Below are positions 52,025-62,042 of a stretch of DNA of 64,000 nucleotides, in pieces. A program made the translations under genes and the position numbers. Origin of the DNA: Candidatus Dependentiae bacterium Noda2021 (GTDB taxonomy: Bacteria > Babelota > Babeliae > Babelales > Vermiphilaceae); assembly GCA_020886235.1 (NCBI GenBank), contig AP025250.1, positions 310,001-374,000 of the forward strand, written 5' to 3'. The notes below the pieces were generated by a model that was given only the letters and a program-made list of their open reading frames with translations, ran no database searches and was not told the origin of the DNA. Numbering within the stretch: position 1 is the first letter of the stretch; every line of letters starts with the position of its first letter.

Positions 52025-52693
52025 ATGAGGCAGGCATCATCTGACAAATATACCATTGCATGGTTTAAATTGGCTGAATGTGTGGCAAGAGGCGAACGAG
52101 AAAAAGCGCTAGGTGTATATCGTCTTCTGTCACATTCTATTGATGATCCTGCCTATGCAATTCAGCTCGAGGCAGATATTTTATTAACGTTTGGTGATTA
52201 TGTATCAGCCGGTCAAAAATATTATGAATCTGCACTTTTATACCGCGCTAACGGAAGATATACACAAGCAGCGGCACTCTGCGAACATACGCTTGTTTTT
52301 ATTTCCACTGATCTTGCTTGCTTAGAATTAGTGGTTGATCTGCACGAAACATTACGTAATCATGAAAAGATTCGTCATTTTGGAATCCTGTTGTGTAGTG
52401 CTTATGAAAAACAGCGCCAGTGCGAAAAATTAGCGATTATAGTGCAAAAAATAGTTCCCTACCTATCGGTTGATCAACAAGTAGTATGGTTGTGCAAGGC
52501 TACCACTTTACTCGTTACTGATGCGCCTCAACTATCTCAAGTGATACAGGTACTATTACAAAAAGCATTGCATACACTAGCGATACTTGATAACCAAGAA
52601 TCATTGCGCATTTTTTTAGCTAATTTACAAGCGCTTAATGATTGGTATTATCAACAGGCTTTGCATCACTTACATAATCAAAAAATGTTTTAA
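52025..52693 (+). CDS. Helical-repeat (TPR-like) cytosolic protein
   Basis: A 222-residue protein without a signal. The sequence is a series of helix pairs with small residues at turns (YAIQLEADILLTFGDYVSAGQKYYESALLYRANGRYTQAA), which resembles TPR repeats, although strict consensus positions are not always kept. It may be an adaptor for other proteins. ATG 52025 is preferred to TTG 52019 because AAAAGG is then eight bases upstream. Its stop abuts the stop of convergent ldh. Confidence 0.6.
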   Translation: MRQASSDKYTIAWFKLAECVARGEREKALGVYRLLSHSIDDPAYAIQLEADILLTFGDYVSAGQKYYESALLYRANGRYTQAAALCEHTLVFISTDLACLELVVDLHETLRNHEKIRHFGILLCSAYEKQRQCEKLAIIVQKIVPYLSVDQQVVWLCKATTLLVTDAPQLSQVIQVLLQKALHTLAILDNQESLRIFLANLQALNDWYYQQALHHLHNQKMF

Positions 52694-53614
52694 TTAGATT
52701 GTTTTGCCAACTAAATTCCATTGATTTTTAAGACTAGAAACCAACGCCATGTATTCTTCTTGTTCACTTGTTGAGAGCGCTAGAGGCAGTATTCTTTCTA
52801 TGCCCTGGGCCCCTATCACCGCGGGCGAGCTCATGCAAATACCTAGTTCATTTCGGTAACTAGTAACAGGATAGGTAGCTTTTGCATCATATACAATTGC
52901 ATGACAAAGACCTGCAACACACCCGGCGATCCCATAGCAGGTTGCTCCTTTGCCATCGATAATTTCAAATGCTCTTTGGCGCGTTTCTTGAGCAAAATGA
53001 TCCAATTCTTTTTTTCCTAATGATAAGGTTTTTACCAGAGATAAGCCTTGCACCGTTGCACTTGACCATACGGGTAACTGGCTGTCTCCATGTTCACCGA
53101 TGACATCTATATGTAATGAGCTTGCGTCTAGGTTGTACGATTGGCTCAACAGGAGTTTAAGCCTCACTGAGTCTATTAATGTACCGGTGCCTATAATGTG
53201 ATGAGAAGGAATATTAGCGAGTGACCTTACGTAGTGGGTTAAAATATCTACAGGATTCGTGACAATAATGATAATAGCATGAGGTAGTAACGGAGTAATA
53301 CTGCCCATAATATTTTTAATAATTGCTGCATTGTGATCGAGTAATTCAATACGCGCTTGTCCCGGTGCTTGTTTTTGTCCCGCGCAGATTATAATAATGT
53401 CAGATTGTCTTGCATGCTGGGTTGATCCTACATAAATGTTGGAATATCCGTAAAAAGTGGCCATGTCAGACAGATCTAACACTTCTGCATTGCATTTTTT
53501 GTTATCGATATCAATAAGATAAATTGCGGCATTAATTTTTTGTAACAGCAGCGTTTGGGCGATCGTAGTACCGACTAATCCGGCACCAATGATACTTATT
53601 GTTTTTGTTTTCAT
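52694..53614 (-). CDS. ldh: L-lactate dehydrogenase
   Basis: Interconverts pyruvate and lactate with NADH. The N-terminal NAD site IIGAGLVGTTIA and the acid DID after the second strand are present. In the substrate loop the key residue is Gln (GQKQAPGQAR), which marks lactate rather than malate dehydrogenase; Arg follows. The catalytic His lies in IGEHGDSQLPVWS. The 306 residues are normal. ATG 53614 is used instead of an upstream TTG two codons earlier. Lactate output would fit a fermentative or host-fed metabolism. Confidence 0.92.
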   Translation of the reverse strand: MKTKTISIIGAGLVGTTIAQTLLLQKINAAIYLIDIDNKKCNAEVLDLSDMATFYGYSNIYVGSTQHARQSDIIIICAGQKQAPGQARIELLDHNAAIIKNIMGSITPLLPHAIIIIVTNPVDILTHYVRSLANIPSHHIIGTGTLIDSVRLKLLLSQSYNLDASSLHIDVIGEHGDSQLPVWSSATVQGLSLVKTLSLGKKELDHFAQETRQRAFEIIDGKGATCYGIAGCVAGLCHAIVYDAKATYPVTSYRNELGICMSSPAVIGAQGIERILPLALSTSEQEEYMALVSSLKNQWNLVGKTI

Positions 53615-53690
53615 ACACAATCATTCCTATACTTTTATTTAGTATAAGAAATAGGTCGTATGTCATATCAATAGTATAGTGGATATAAAA

Positions 53691-56600
53691 TCACAAGGTT
53701 ATGCGCACATTAAGACCGAGCTTTTCTTCAATTGAAGAAAGTAAGTTGAGATCAAACGTAAAAAATTCTTTAGGCGCAAGGCGCAATCGCTTATTGTTGT
53801 CATGAAAAATAAAATGAATCGGTTTATTACCTGCAGGTAACATAGCTTTGAGTGAGCTAATATTTTCATTGGTAATAACTTCAGGTAATGCTAAGGAGAC
53901 CTGAACAGGAGTAGACCACTCTTGCAAAAATAAATCTATAGGTACTAATTCATTAGCTTTAATTTTGCATTTTTGTCCTGAGGTTACATCAATGCCGCCT
54001 CTGACAATAAAAATGTGGTGAGAATCAAGCCACTGTTCTACTTTTTTAAATGTTGAAGGAAACAATATAACTTCAGCTGAGCCACTCATGTCTTCTAATT
54101 GTAAAAATGCCATTCGATCACCTTTTTTAGTGATAATTTCTTTACGGTCTTTGATAATGCCGCAGCCCAGGGTAGTAATTTCTGTATTGTTTGATTGAGC
54201 TGATCGCTTGAGTGCGTCATCAAAAGATTCAAGAGATAACCATGAAAACAGCTTTTTATAACTCTCAAGGGGATGCGCACTTAAATAAAAACCAACTACT
54301 TCTTTTTCTTTTTCTAATTTTTCTTTATCAACCCATTCAGCAAGTGGTGCAAAGTCATACAGTGCATTTTCTGATGACTCTGAACGGTTACTAATACCAA
54401 ACAGCCCGAGTTGCCCTGTAGCGAGTGTTTTTTTGTACTCAGTAGCGTGGTCAATTATTTTTTCTAGCTCAGCGGATTTTTGAGCACGGTTTCCGGGCAA
54501 GCAATCAAACGCGCCGGCAAAAATAAGGTGCTCAATTACACGCTTGTTAGAAGTGCGTAGATCAATGCGTTTACAAAAATCTAACAAATCTTTAAACGGT
54601 GACTTTGAGCGCTCGGCTAAAATATTTTCAAGAGAGGCAAGTCCTACGTTTTTTATACCTTGCAAGCCAAATAAAATTTTGCCCTCAACAACGCTAAAAT
54701 CAATCTGTGATTCATTAATTGAGGGAGGTACAATAGCAATGCCAAGATCTTTTGCTTCTTGCAGATAAAAAGACATATTTTCTGCATTAGTTGCTTCAAG
54801 CGAAATAAGGCAGGCCATAAATTCAGCAGGATAGTGACTCTTTAAATAGGCAGTTTGATATGCAATTAATGCATATGCAGCTGAGTGAGATTTGTTAAAA
54901 CCGTACCCGGCAAAATATGCCATAAGGTCAAACAGCTCGGTAGATTTTTTTGCATCAAATCCACGTGCCGTAGCTTTTTCAATGAAAATGGCTTGCTGCT
55001 TTGCCATTTCCTCTGCCTTCTTTTTACCCATTGCGCGGCGTAGAATATCAGATTCCCCAAGCGAATAGCCTGCAATCGCAGAGGCAATTTTCATAACCTG
55101 TTCTTGGTAAACAATCACGCCGTAGGTTTCTTGCAGTACTGGTTCTAATTCAGGAAACAAATAGTGTATGCGTTGGCGCCCGTGTCTTCGCTCTATAAAG
55201 TCGTCTACCATTCCGGAGCCAAGTGGCCCTGGTCGGTAGAGTGCGTTTACCGCAATAATATCTTCAAACTTTTCTGGTTTTAATTTACGTAATACATCTT
55301 TTAAGCCATCAGATTCTAACTGGAACACACCCGATGTTTTACCTTCACCAATTAACGTAAATGTTTTTGCATCATCAAGAGGAAGTTTGTTTACATCAAT
55401 AGCAATGCCATATTTTCGTTCAATAAGCCTAATAACGCGATCTATTAGTGTTAAGTTTTTTAAGCCCAGCAAATCCATTTTTAAATATCCCAAGCTTTCA
55501 AGCTCGGTCATGGCATATTGCGTTACAATATCAGTAGTTTTTGCTGGAACATAAATAGGCAATACGTGGTCTATAGGCTCAGGTGAGATTACAATACCCG
55601 CTGCATGTTTTGATGCGTGGCGGGTGAGGCCTTCAAGGCGCAACGCAACATCAAATAATTTTTGAGCTTTTGGATTACTTTCAATTAACTCTTTAAGGCG
55701 TGGCTCTTGTTCAAGTGATTCTTTAAGCGTAATTTTTAATTGTTCGGGAATTAAGTTGGTAATGGCATTTGAGTCTTCAAACGCAAAGCCAAGAGCACGT
55801 GCTACGTCTTTAATAGCACCTTTTGCCATCATGGTACCAAAGGTTATAATCTGGCCTACTTTGTCGTGACCATATTTTTCGCGCACGTAATTAATAACGC
55901 GCTCGCGCCCTTCAATGCAAAAGTCTATATCGATATCAGGCATGCTGACACGTTCAGGGTTTAAAAAGCGCTCAAACAGCAAATTGTACTTAATGGGATC
56001 AACATCAGTAATTTGTAGTGCCCATGCAACGAGCGAACCTGCTGCAGAACCTCTTCCCGGTCCTACGGGTATTTTGTTACGTTTTGCCCATTGGATAAAG
56101 TCACTCACTACTAAAAAGTAGCCAATAAAACCCATTTTGGTAATGAGTTCTACTTCAGTATTTAATCGTTTTAAATACTCTTCACGTTGCTCGGCTGGAA
56201 TACGACCATCAGCTTCAAGCTCTTCAAATCCTTTAAGGCAGATGTGAGCAAAATACGTTTCTTGATTGTGTTCTTTTGGTAATTCAAATTGGGGGAAAAA
56301 CAATTTACCGGTTTGAAAATCAAATGTACAGCGATCGGCAATTACTCCCGAGTTCCACACCGCATCAGGATGTTGATTAAACAGTTGTAACATCTCGTTT
56401 TGGTTGCGCATATGTACCCGGCAGTCACCAAAGGTATAGCGGTCAGGGTTGCTCATTTTATCATGAGTTTGAATGGCAAGCATAATCTCATGGGCTTCAT
56501 GGTCTTGCGGAGACACATAGTGGCAATCACCTGTCGCAACCAGAGGCACACCTTTTTTATTTGACCATTCATATATTTTTTTATTTAAAATGATTTGGTC

Positions 56601-57137
56601 TTTTTGATCTTCTGGCTGTACTTCTAAGTAAAAGCGCTCAGGACCAAATGTCTTTAAAAACCAATCCATTCGTTTTTCAGCTTCAGTCTCATTGTTGTTC
56701 ATGAGCAGCGAAGGGATGTGGCCCCCCAAACATGCTGATGTTGCTATCAAGCCTTCAGAGTATTCTTGTAATACCGCATAGTCTATGCGGGGTTTAAAGT
56801 AAAACCCTTTTTGATATGAAAATGAGATTAACTTGCATAGATTGCGATACCCAATTTCATTTTCAACAATGAGGAGTAAATGATAATATTTTTTTTCTAC
56901 CGCTTTTATCGAAACATCTTCTGTTAAATAGGCTTCCATACCAAGCACGGGTTTGATACCGGCTTTTTTACACTTTTGAAAAAACTTTACCGCACCAAAA
57001 ATATTGCCATGATCACTAATGGCAAGTGATTTCATTTGGTTGGTTTTGCCAAACTCAACAAGTCTATCAAGGGATATAGCACCATCGAGTAAAGAAAAAT
57101 CGGTATGTAAGTGTAAGTGGGTAAAGTGTTTAGACAT
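53691..57137 (-). CDS. dnaE: DNA polymerase III alpha subunit
   Basis: The replicative polymerase. The N-terminal PHP domain begins HLHTDFSLLDGAI, with metal-type His and Asp residues. The polymerase core has GPGRGSAAGSLVAW (about residue 360) and the catalytic aspartates in MPDIDIDF (about residues 397-404). A helix-hairpin-helix region and the OB fold (AEVILFPSTFKKVE) follow. The 1148 residues are close to the E. coli size of 1160. It is a DnaE1 type without an internal exonuclease domain. Confidence 0.97.
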   Translation of the reverse strand: MSKHFTHLHLHTDFSLLDGAISLDRLVEFGKTNQMKSLAISDHGNIFGAVKFFQKCKKAGIKPVLGMEAYLTEDVSIKAVEKKYYHLLLIVENEIGYRNLCKLISFSYQKGFYFKPRIDYAVLQEYSEGLIATSACLGGHIPSLLMNNNETEAEKRMDWFLKTFGPERFYLEVQPEDQKDQIILNKKIYEWSNKKGVPLVATGDCHYVSPQDHEAHEIMLAIQTHDKMSNPDRYTFGDCRVHMRNQNEMLQLFNQHPDAVWNSGVIADRCTFDFQTGKLFFPQFELPKEHNQETYFAHICLKGFEELEADGRIPAEQREEYLKRLNTEVELITKMGFIGYFLVVSDFIQWAKRNKIPVGPGRGSAAGSLVAWALQITDVDPIKYNLLFERFLNPERVSMPDIDIDFCIEGRERVINYVREKYGHDKVGQIITFGTMMAKGAIKDVARALGFAFEDSNAITNLIPEQLKITLKESLEQEPRLKELIESNPKAQKLFDVALRLEGLTRHASKHAAGIVISPEPIDHVLPIYVPAKTTDIVTQYAMTELESLGYLKMDLLGLKNLTLIDRVIRLIERKYGIAIDVNKLPLDDAKTFTLIGEGKTSGVFQLESDGLKDVLRKLKPEKFEDIIAVNALYRPGPLGSGMVDDFIERRHGRQRIHYLFPELEPVLQETYGVIVYQEQVMKIASAIAGYSLGESDILRRAMGKKKAEEMAKQQAIFIEKATARGFDAKKSTELFDLMAYFAGYGFNKSHSAAYALIAYQTAYLKSHYPAEFMACLISLEATNAENMSFYLQEAKDLGIAIVPPSINESQIDFSVVEGKILFGLQGIKNVGLASLENILAERSKSPFKDLLDFCKRIDLRTSNKRVIEHLIFAGAFDCLPGNRAQKSAELEKIIDHATEYKKTLATGQLGLFGISNRSESSENALYDFAPLAEWVDKEKLEKEKEVVGFYLSAHPLESYKKLFSWLSLESFDDALKRSAQSNNTEITTLGCGIIKDRKEIITKKGDRMAFLQLEDMSGSAEVILFPSTFKKVEQWLDSHHIFIVRGGIDVTSGQKCKIKANELVPIDLFLQEWSTPVQVSLALPEVITNENISSLKAMLPAGNKPIHFIFHDNNKRLRLAPKEFFTFDLNLLSSIEEKLGLNVRITL

Positions 57138-57260
57138 TGTGTTGATAGCCTTAGCATAGGATATTTTTTAGCAGTGTGTAAAAAGTATCTTTTTATTGTA
57201 ACGTTTTTACAAAAATAATATATGCATAAGACGAAAGGTTTGTTGTTGCAGCTAAGAATT

Positions 57261-57290
57261 TCTTCCCCGCACACAAGTGCACGGGGAAGA
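57261..57290 (-). terminator. GC-rich hairpin after a minus-strand gene
   Basis: CTTCCCCG and CGGGGAAG pair around a loop that contains a further CAC/GTG pairing. It lies just past the stop of the 57296-58600 gene but has no T tract, so the call as a terminator is tentative. Confidence 0.4.
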
Positions 57291-57295
57291 TTAAT

Positions 57296-58600
57296 TTAAA
57301 AGAATCGTGATGATGGCTGTAGTAGATGTAAAATGCTGTGATCGCCATATTCATTTTTTACGGCTTCTATAGCACTCTTTATGGTAACTTTTTGCGTGTT
57401 GAGCTGCTCTAAATGGCGCCATTTCAAATCTCGCTCATAAGAGAGGAGAGCCAAAATGGTAATGTAATCTTCAATTGATTGTATGTTTGCGCTGTTTTTT
57501 ATATTCCAGACAATCGATACAATACCAGCCTGTCTGTCGCACACAATACGTTCTTTGTGTTCTAATCCCGATAGATAGGGACTAAACGCAGCACACAGTT
57601 GCGCTTGTTGCCATCTGCCTCGTGCTTGTCCTACAAATTGCACGGCAAAGTAACACTCTTGCGTTGCTTTGTTAACAATCACTTGCATCGTTGAGCTGTG
57701 ATTACGCAAGGGCATATTAAAGAGAATTTCTGTCGTTGTCGGCGTGTTGCGCACACCTAGTCGCTGGGGAGCAAGATCATGATTGAGACCCATTTTAAAG
57801 GCAAGGGGTGCAAATTGAGGGCTCTGCAGCTTTGCAATGAGTTCTTTTGCCAATGACGGTAACGGTACTATGGCATCTAAGGGTTGTGTGCCTAATAAAC
57901 TATTAAAAATAGCAGCAATTACCGTTAACGAATTTTGGTGTATCAGCATAAAAAGATCTTCAAGCGTATCAGGAAAATGTCTTTCAAATGCGGTCACGCT
58001 GCCCATGATGGCCGCTTGCACTGAAAAACCAGAAGATTTTTTTAATTCATAATCAGTTATTATAGTTCTTTGTTTTTTCTTTAAAAAATATTCAACTTGT
58101 TCAAGGTACCTTCTTTGTGACCAATCTACATGATACTGTATGGCATTAGCAGGCATGATAGTGGTAGTGATGTTTTTAAAGAGATCAAAAAAATCTTGGA
58201 TCATTGATACAACCTGCGCGTGCTTAGTTTCGCGCTCGATCAGTGCGGATGATTTAACCATTTTTATAGCCATATCAAGAGTATCTACACACTCATAAAG
58301 AACTTCGCACAACAAACGTTTTTGAAAAAGAGGCGCGGCATAATAGTGATTACCAAACCAATTGTGTATAGTTTTATTACTGAAATAAGCTAACACAGGC
58401 GCTAATTGGTTTCGTGCTCTCTCAAGAGTTGTTGGATTGGCAAAATGGTTGATTGTAGTCTTAGTTTTTTTTAGCTGCTTTTGCGCATCTTGTAAGTTTA
58501 AGAGCAATGTGGGTTTATTGCACACGACACTCGGTTGTTGCATTGCAAACGCCGCAAACGATTGAGCTAATATCGCTATGATAATGTATGTTCTAAACAT
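57296..58600 (-). CDS. Exported helical protein, unknown function
   Basis: Not recognised. The 434 residues have a signal (TYIIIAILAQSFAAFA, then MQQP). The mature part is almost wholly helical, with charged amphipathic segments (LLLNLQDAQKQLKKTKTTINHF) and no membrane helix. It follows the exported PEP-synthase-like gene by 20 bases on the same strand, with a GGGAG ribosome site, and the two probably form a unit. A partner role is possible. Confidence 0.65.
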   Translation of the reverse strand: MFRTYIIIAILAQSFAAFAMQQPSVVCNKPTLLLNLQDAQKQLKKTKTTINHFANPTTLERARNQLAPVLAYFSNKTIHNWFGNHYYAAPLFQKRLLCEVLYECVDTLDMAIKMVKSSALIERETKHAQVVSMIQDFFDLFKNITTTIMPANAIQYHVDWSQRRYLEQVEYFLKKKQRTIITDYELKKSSGFSVQAAIMGSVTAFERHFPDTLEDLFMLIHQNSLTVIAAIFNSLLGTQPLDAIVPLPSLAKELIAKLQSPQFAPLAFKMGLNHDLAPQRLGVRNTPTTTEILFNMPLRNHSSTMQVIVNKATQECYFAVQFVGQARGRWQQAQLCAAFSPYLSGLEHKERIVCDRQAGIVSIVWNIKNSANIQSIEDYITILALLSYERDLKWRHLEQLNTQKVTIKSAIEAVKNEYGDHSILHLLQPSSRFF

Positions 58601-58620
58601 AAAACTCCCAATTATCGTTA

Positions 58621-60969
58621 TTATGATTTCTGTAGCAATTGCAAGAGAATATCTGTCGGCTTTTGGCTACCAATCAGGCTCAATGCCGGATAAAATTCAG
58701 AGCTGAGCCATAACGGTAAGCAGTTCATCCCCGCATAAGTACCTAACGTAGATTTAAATTCATCAATGCGATTAAGCACTTCTTGATGATCCTGCGTGCG
58801 CATTGATGGGTCAATAGCAATTAAGCGAGTATATTCTTTTTCAAGGCCTAATATGAAGGTGCGCCATGCCAGTGCAATTTCTTGTGTTGGCGCACTTTGT
58901 GCATATAAAATTTCTTGAGCCAACAAGGGTCGGTAGCCAAGTTTTTGGCTGGCAGCAGCAATAAGTTGTTTAAAGTACAGTACATCCAAAAAGCTTTGAT
59001 AGGTATAACCGCCAATAAATTGTTCATGCTCGGCCGGATTTTGGTACAACAAGGCTTGTAACAGTTTTATGTAAAATAGCCATTGAAAATGTGAAGGATT
59101 ACCGTGTGCTAGCACTGCATTTATCTCATTCATGAGGGTTGCGTAAGCAAATTTATAGTCAGATAATGCTTGCTGAGCAGTAGTGTCAAAATGATTATTC
59201 CATACGTTTTTGATGCGGCGCTCACTAATCTGTAGGTAATTTTGCACGATGGCATTTAATTTATTACACAGCTCTTTTCGCTCAGCCAATGATATGTGTT
59301 CTTGAGCGAGTTGTGAGCAATAGCTATTAATTAATCCTGAGCTTGGGAGTACTTGTTTAGTGGTGTTTACGTGGGCGGTGCTCACGGAAAAACGCGCTTG
59401 AACGGGGTGTTCAAACCAACCAGTGGTGATAACATCTTTAAAAGATGACTTACTGGTATCCCAATGGATTAACAATGATTGTTGCACATCGATAATGAGA
59501 GGGTTTTGCTCTGTAATCTTATTTGCCAATAATTCTATGGCACGTATATTGTGCACATAAAAACATGGTATTCCATGGCCCATAAAGTTTACTGCAGCGT
59601 GTGATAACGAAGAAGCCCACGTGTCTACAATGACTACGTGTGCGCTTACGCTGCGCGGATCTTGATCTGCTTCATCAAGGTTATGAGTTATTAATAGGTC
59701 TTGTGGGTCAGTAATTACTAATACACTTGATTTGCTGGGCACTAAGCAACGTAATGACTCTTTGTGGATAATAGGGTTGTTAGTAGGAGATATTTTTGTG
59801 ACATCGATAAATGTAGCCTGATCAGCTTTGTACATCGTGGGTCGCGCTTGAACTATGTAAATGTTGTCACTTTTCACGACGAACTCAACATCCATGGGTA
59901 TCTGATATGCTTTTTCAACCGCCATTAGGGCATTATACAGCGCATTCAATTGGACAGGCGATAAGCAGGGCTTTTGGGCTAAATCAGAAGGATTTTCTAT
60001 CGTTTCAAGTTCAATAGCGCCGTTTATTGTTTGTGGCACGAGACGATCGTGCTTAGTATATATCTGAGGCACGAAGAATGCTGATGATGAATGAGTGCTC
60101 GGCACAAGGTAATATTTGTCAGCAGTAACTCTATTGGCAACAATACCTTCACCATGACCATATGATGCATTTATTTCGGTAACTTTTAAAGCGGTATCAC
60201 TTAATTGCTGATTGGTACTATACGCAACGCCAGATACCGGGATTTTCAATGGATCTGTCTCTTGGCTATTGATGGGCTCACCAACCAACTCCTGTATCAA
60301 GACAGGCATGAATATACTTGCTTCAAGGGTATGGCCCTGAGCAAGTCTATTTTTTAAAGAATGTAAGGTGACGTAGGAGGCAACGACCTGGCCCATAGCC
60401 TTTTGGAGCTCAATAGCTTCTTCAGCTTCAGGAGTGATATAGGCTTTACTCACGTTTGCGCCTGCATTGGCAAAAGCAACGCTATCTTCTACACCGGTGC
60501 TTCGAACCATGAGATAGTGGCCTTGGCCTTGGAGCCGCTTTAAAAACTGTTTTTCAGCGGGAGTAAATTCAAAGGGGTATTTGCCATCCCACGCGTGGTC
60601 AAAAATAAAGCGGATACGCTGAGCAACTTCTTGTAAATCGTTTGCGATTGAACTGTCTTTTACACCATCAAGGCCTACTGCATTAAGACGGGTAATAACC
60701 GATTCATATAACGGAAATGGGTCATATTGGGTAAACTGTCCATCTTCAGTAGTATTTTTGGCAATAAATTGGCTAATGCGGGCGCTTTCTATACCAAAAA
60801 ACGCAGGAACTGTTACCCCAGGAATACCGGAGAGAATATTTTGTAAAATTACTAAATTTTTGTGTTTATTACCGCAGGAAGACTGAGTCTCCTCAGATGC
60901 GACTAACGCAAAGGGAAAAAGTGCTATTAAAGCATAAGAACGCAATAATGCGCGTGAAAACGTATGCAT
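58621..60969 (-). CDS. Exported PEP synthase-like protein (ATP-binding and phosphohistidine domains)
   Basis: A 782-residue relative of PEP synthase. After a signal peptide (LLRSYALIALFPFALVAS), residues about 90-400 correspond block by block to the PpsA ATP-binding domain: MVRSTGVEDSVAFANAG, VSGVAYSTNQQ, NASYGHGEGIV and PMDVEFVVKSDNIYIVQARP. The swivelling domain keeps its histidine (about 457) in SSLSHAAVNFMGHGIPC. The C-terminal 280 residues are helical and unlike the PpsA TIM barrel, so no pyruvate site is evident. Rifampin phosphotransferases have a comparable kit of domains. ATP is not available in the periplasm, so export is puzzling. A GGAGG ribosome site precedes the ATG. Confidence 0.8.
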   Translation of the reverse strand: MHTFSRALLRSYALIALFPFALVASEETQSSCGNKHKNLVILQNILSGIPGVTVPAFFGIESARISQFIAKNTTEDGQFTQYDPFPLYESVITRLNAVGLDGVKDSSIANDLQEVAQRIRFIFDHAWDGKYPFEFTPAEKQFLKRLQGQGHYLMVRSTGVEDSVAFANAGANVSKAYITPEAEEAIELQKAMGQVVASYVTLHSLKNRLAQGHTLEASIFMPVLIQELVGEPINSQETDPLKIPVSGVAYSTNQQLSDTALKVTEINASYGHGEGIVANRVTADKYYLVPSTHSSSAFFVPQIYTKHDRLVPQTINGAIELETIENPSDLAQKPCLSPVQLNALYNALMAVEKAYQIPMDVEFVVKSDNIYIVQARPTMYKADQATFIDVTKISPTNNPIIHKESLRCLVPSKSSVLVITDPQDLLITHNLDEADQDPRSVSAHVVIVDTWASSLSHAAVNFMGHGIPCFYVHNIRAIELLANKITEQNPLIIDVQQSLLIHWDTSKSSFKDVITTGWFEHPVQARFSVSTAHVNTTKQVLPSSGLINSYCSQLAQEHISLAERKELCNKLNAIVQNYLQISERRIKNVWNNHFDTTAQQALSDYKFAYATLMNEINAVLAHGNPSHFQWLFYIKLLQALLYQNPAEHEQFIGGYTYQSFLDVLYFKQLIAAASQKLGYRPLLAQEILYAQSAPTQEIALAWRTFILGLEKEYTRLIAIDPSMRTQDHQEVLNRIDEFKSTLGTYAGMNCLPLWLSSEFYPALSLIGSQKPTDILLQLLQKS

Positions 60970-61143
60970 AATTCCTCCATTGAATTGGCTGCCTTATGCG
61001 AGCAGCACCTACAATCAGCCTATTAAAATAGGCAAAATTGTCAATGATAGAGGGCGCTAGGGGTCGTAATAATTTCAGTCTGAAATTATGATGCGCAATG
61101 AAATAGCATTATCGACACATTTTACTCAATAAGATCAATAAAA

Positions 61144-62034
61144 CTATACTATATTTTGGTTTTGTTCGCGGGCTTTTTCAAGTTCCACTTTAACATTTAT
61201 GGCATGGGTGCCAATGCTTGAGTCAGAGCATTTTGCGGTGATGGTGTTAATTTCACGCCCAAGCTCTTGCAGGATAAAGTCTATGCGTTTACCTTTTTCA
61301 ATGCGCGGGGTTTCAAGTTCTAACGATAGATTGTTTAAATGGTTTTTAAAGCGCACAATTTCTTCATGGATATCAATTTTATCAAGCATTACGTACAGAG
61401 CACTTTTATGGGTCTCTGCAAATTTGCTGTCATCCATTTCTAATTCTTGCATAGCATTGTCTACTTTTTTCTTTTGCAGTGCAATCATTTCAAGATACGC
61501 TTTTTCAATGATCGTAAGTTCTTGTTCAATTACGGCAATACGGGCAAGAAGATCGTGTTTAAGAACAGAGCCTTCTTTGGTTTGCATAACAATTAATTGC
61601 TCAATAAGATGTTGCGTGGTAGTGAAAATTAATTCTTTTGCCTGGGTGCTTAGTTCTTCTTCTTGAACAGAAAAAACACTTGGTAGTTGCAACACATTGG
61701 CTATTGAGATACTGCCTTCAATAGCAAAATGTTTTTTAATTTCATCAAGCGCGTGCATGTATCCGGCTATCGTTGGCAATGAAGGCTCAACTTTGCTTTT
61801 AAATGCATTAGCAGTTGTCAAATGAATGGTAAAGGAAACGTATCCGCGCAATAGTTGAGATTTGAATAATTGTACAAACTCAGTTTCTAAGTTGCTAATA
61901 GGGTAAGGAAGTTTGCAGGTCGCATCAAAAAAACGTGAATTTAACGATTTTAATGCAATGACCATGCTTACCTGGGTATCTTGAACCGGCACTGTTATGG
62001 ATTTGGTTGCAAACCCAGTCATACTCCTTACCAT
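61144..62034 (-). CDS. yicC: YicC/YloC family endoribonuclease
   Basis: A stress-linked RNase family. The N-terminal signature MVRSMTGFA and the C-terminal DFILQELGREINTITAKCSD (the conserved Q-E-x-x-R-E-x-N-T-x-x-x-K) are both complete. The 296 residues are normal. AAGG lies six bases before the ATG. The start is eight bases past the yebC stop, so it is the last gene of the ruvB-yebC-yicC run. Confidence 0.92.
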   Translation of the reverse strand: MVRSMTGFATKSITVPVQDTQVSMVIALKSLNSRFFDATCKLPYPISNLETEFVQLFKSQLLRGYVSFTIHLTTANAFKSKVEPSLPTIAGYMHALDEIKKHFAIEGSISIANVLQLPSVFSVQEEELSTQAKELIFTTTQHLIEQLIVMQTKEGSVLKHDLLARIAVIEQELTIIEKAYLEMIALQKKKVDNAMQELEMDDSKFAETHKSALYVMLDKIDIHEEIVRFKNHLNNLSLELETPRIEKGKRIDFILQELGREINTITAKCSDSSIGTHAINVKVELEKAREQNQNIV

Positions 62035-62042
62035 AGTTTTCC

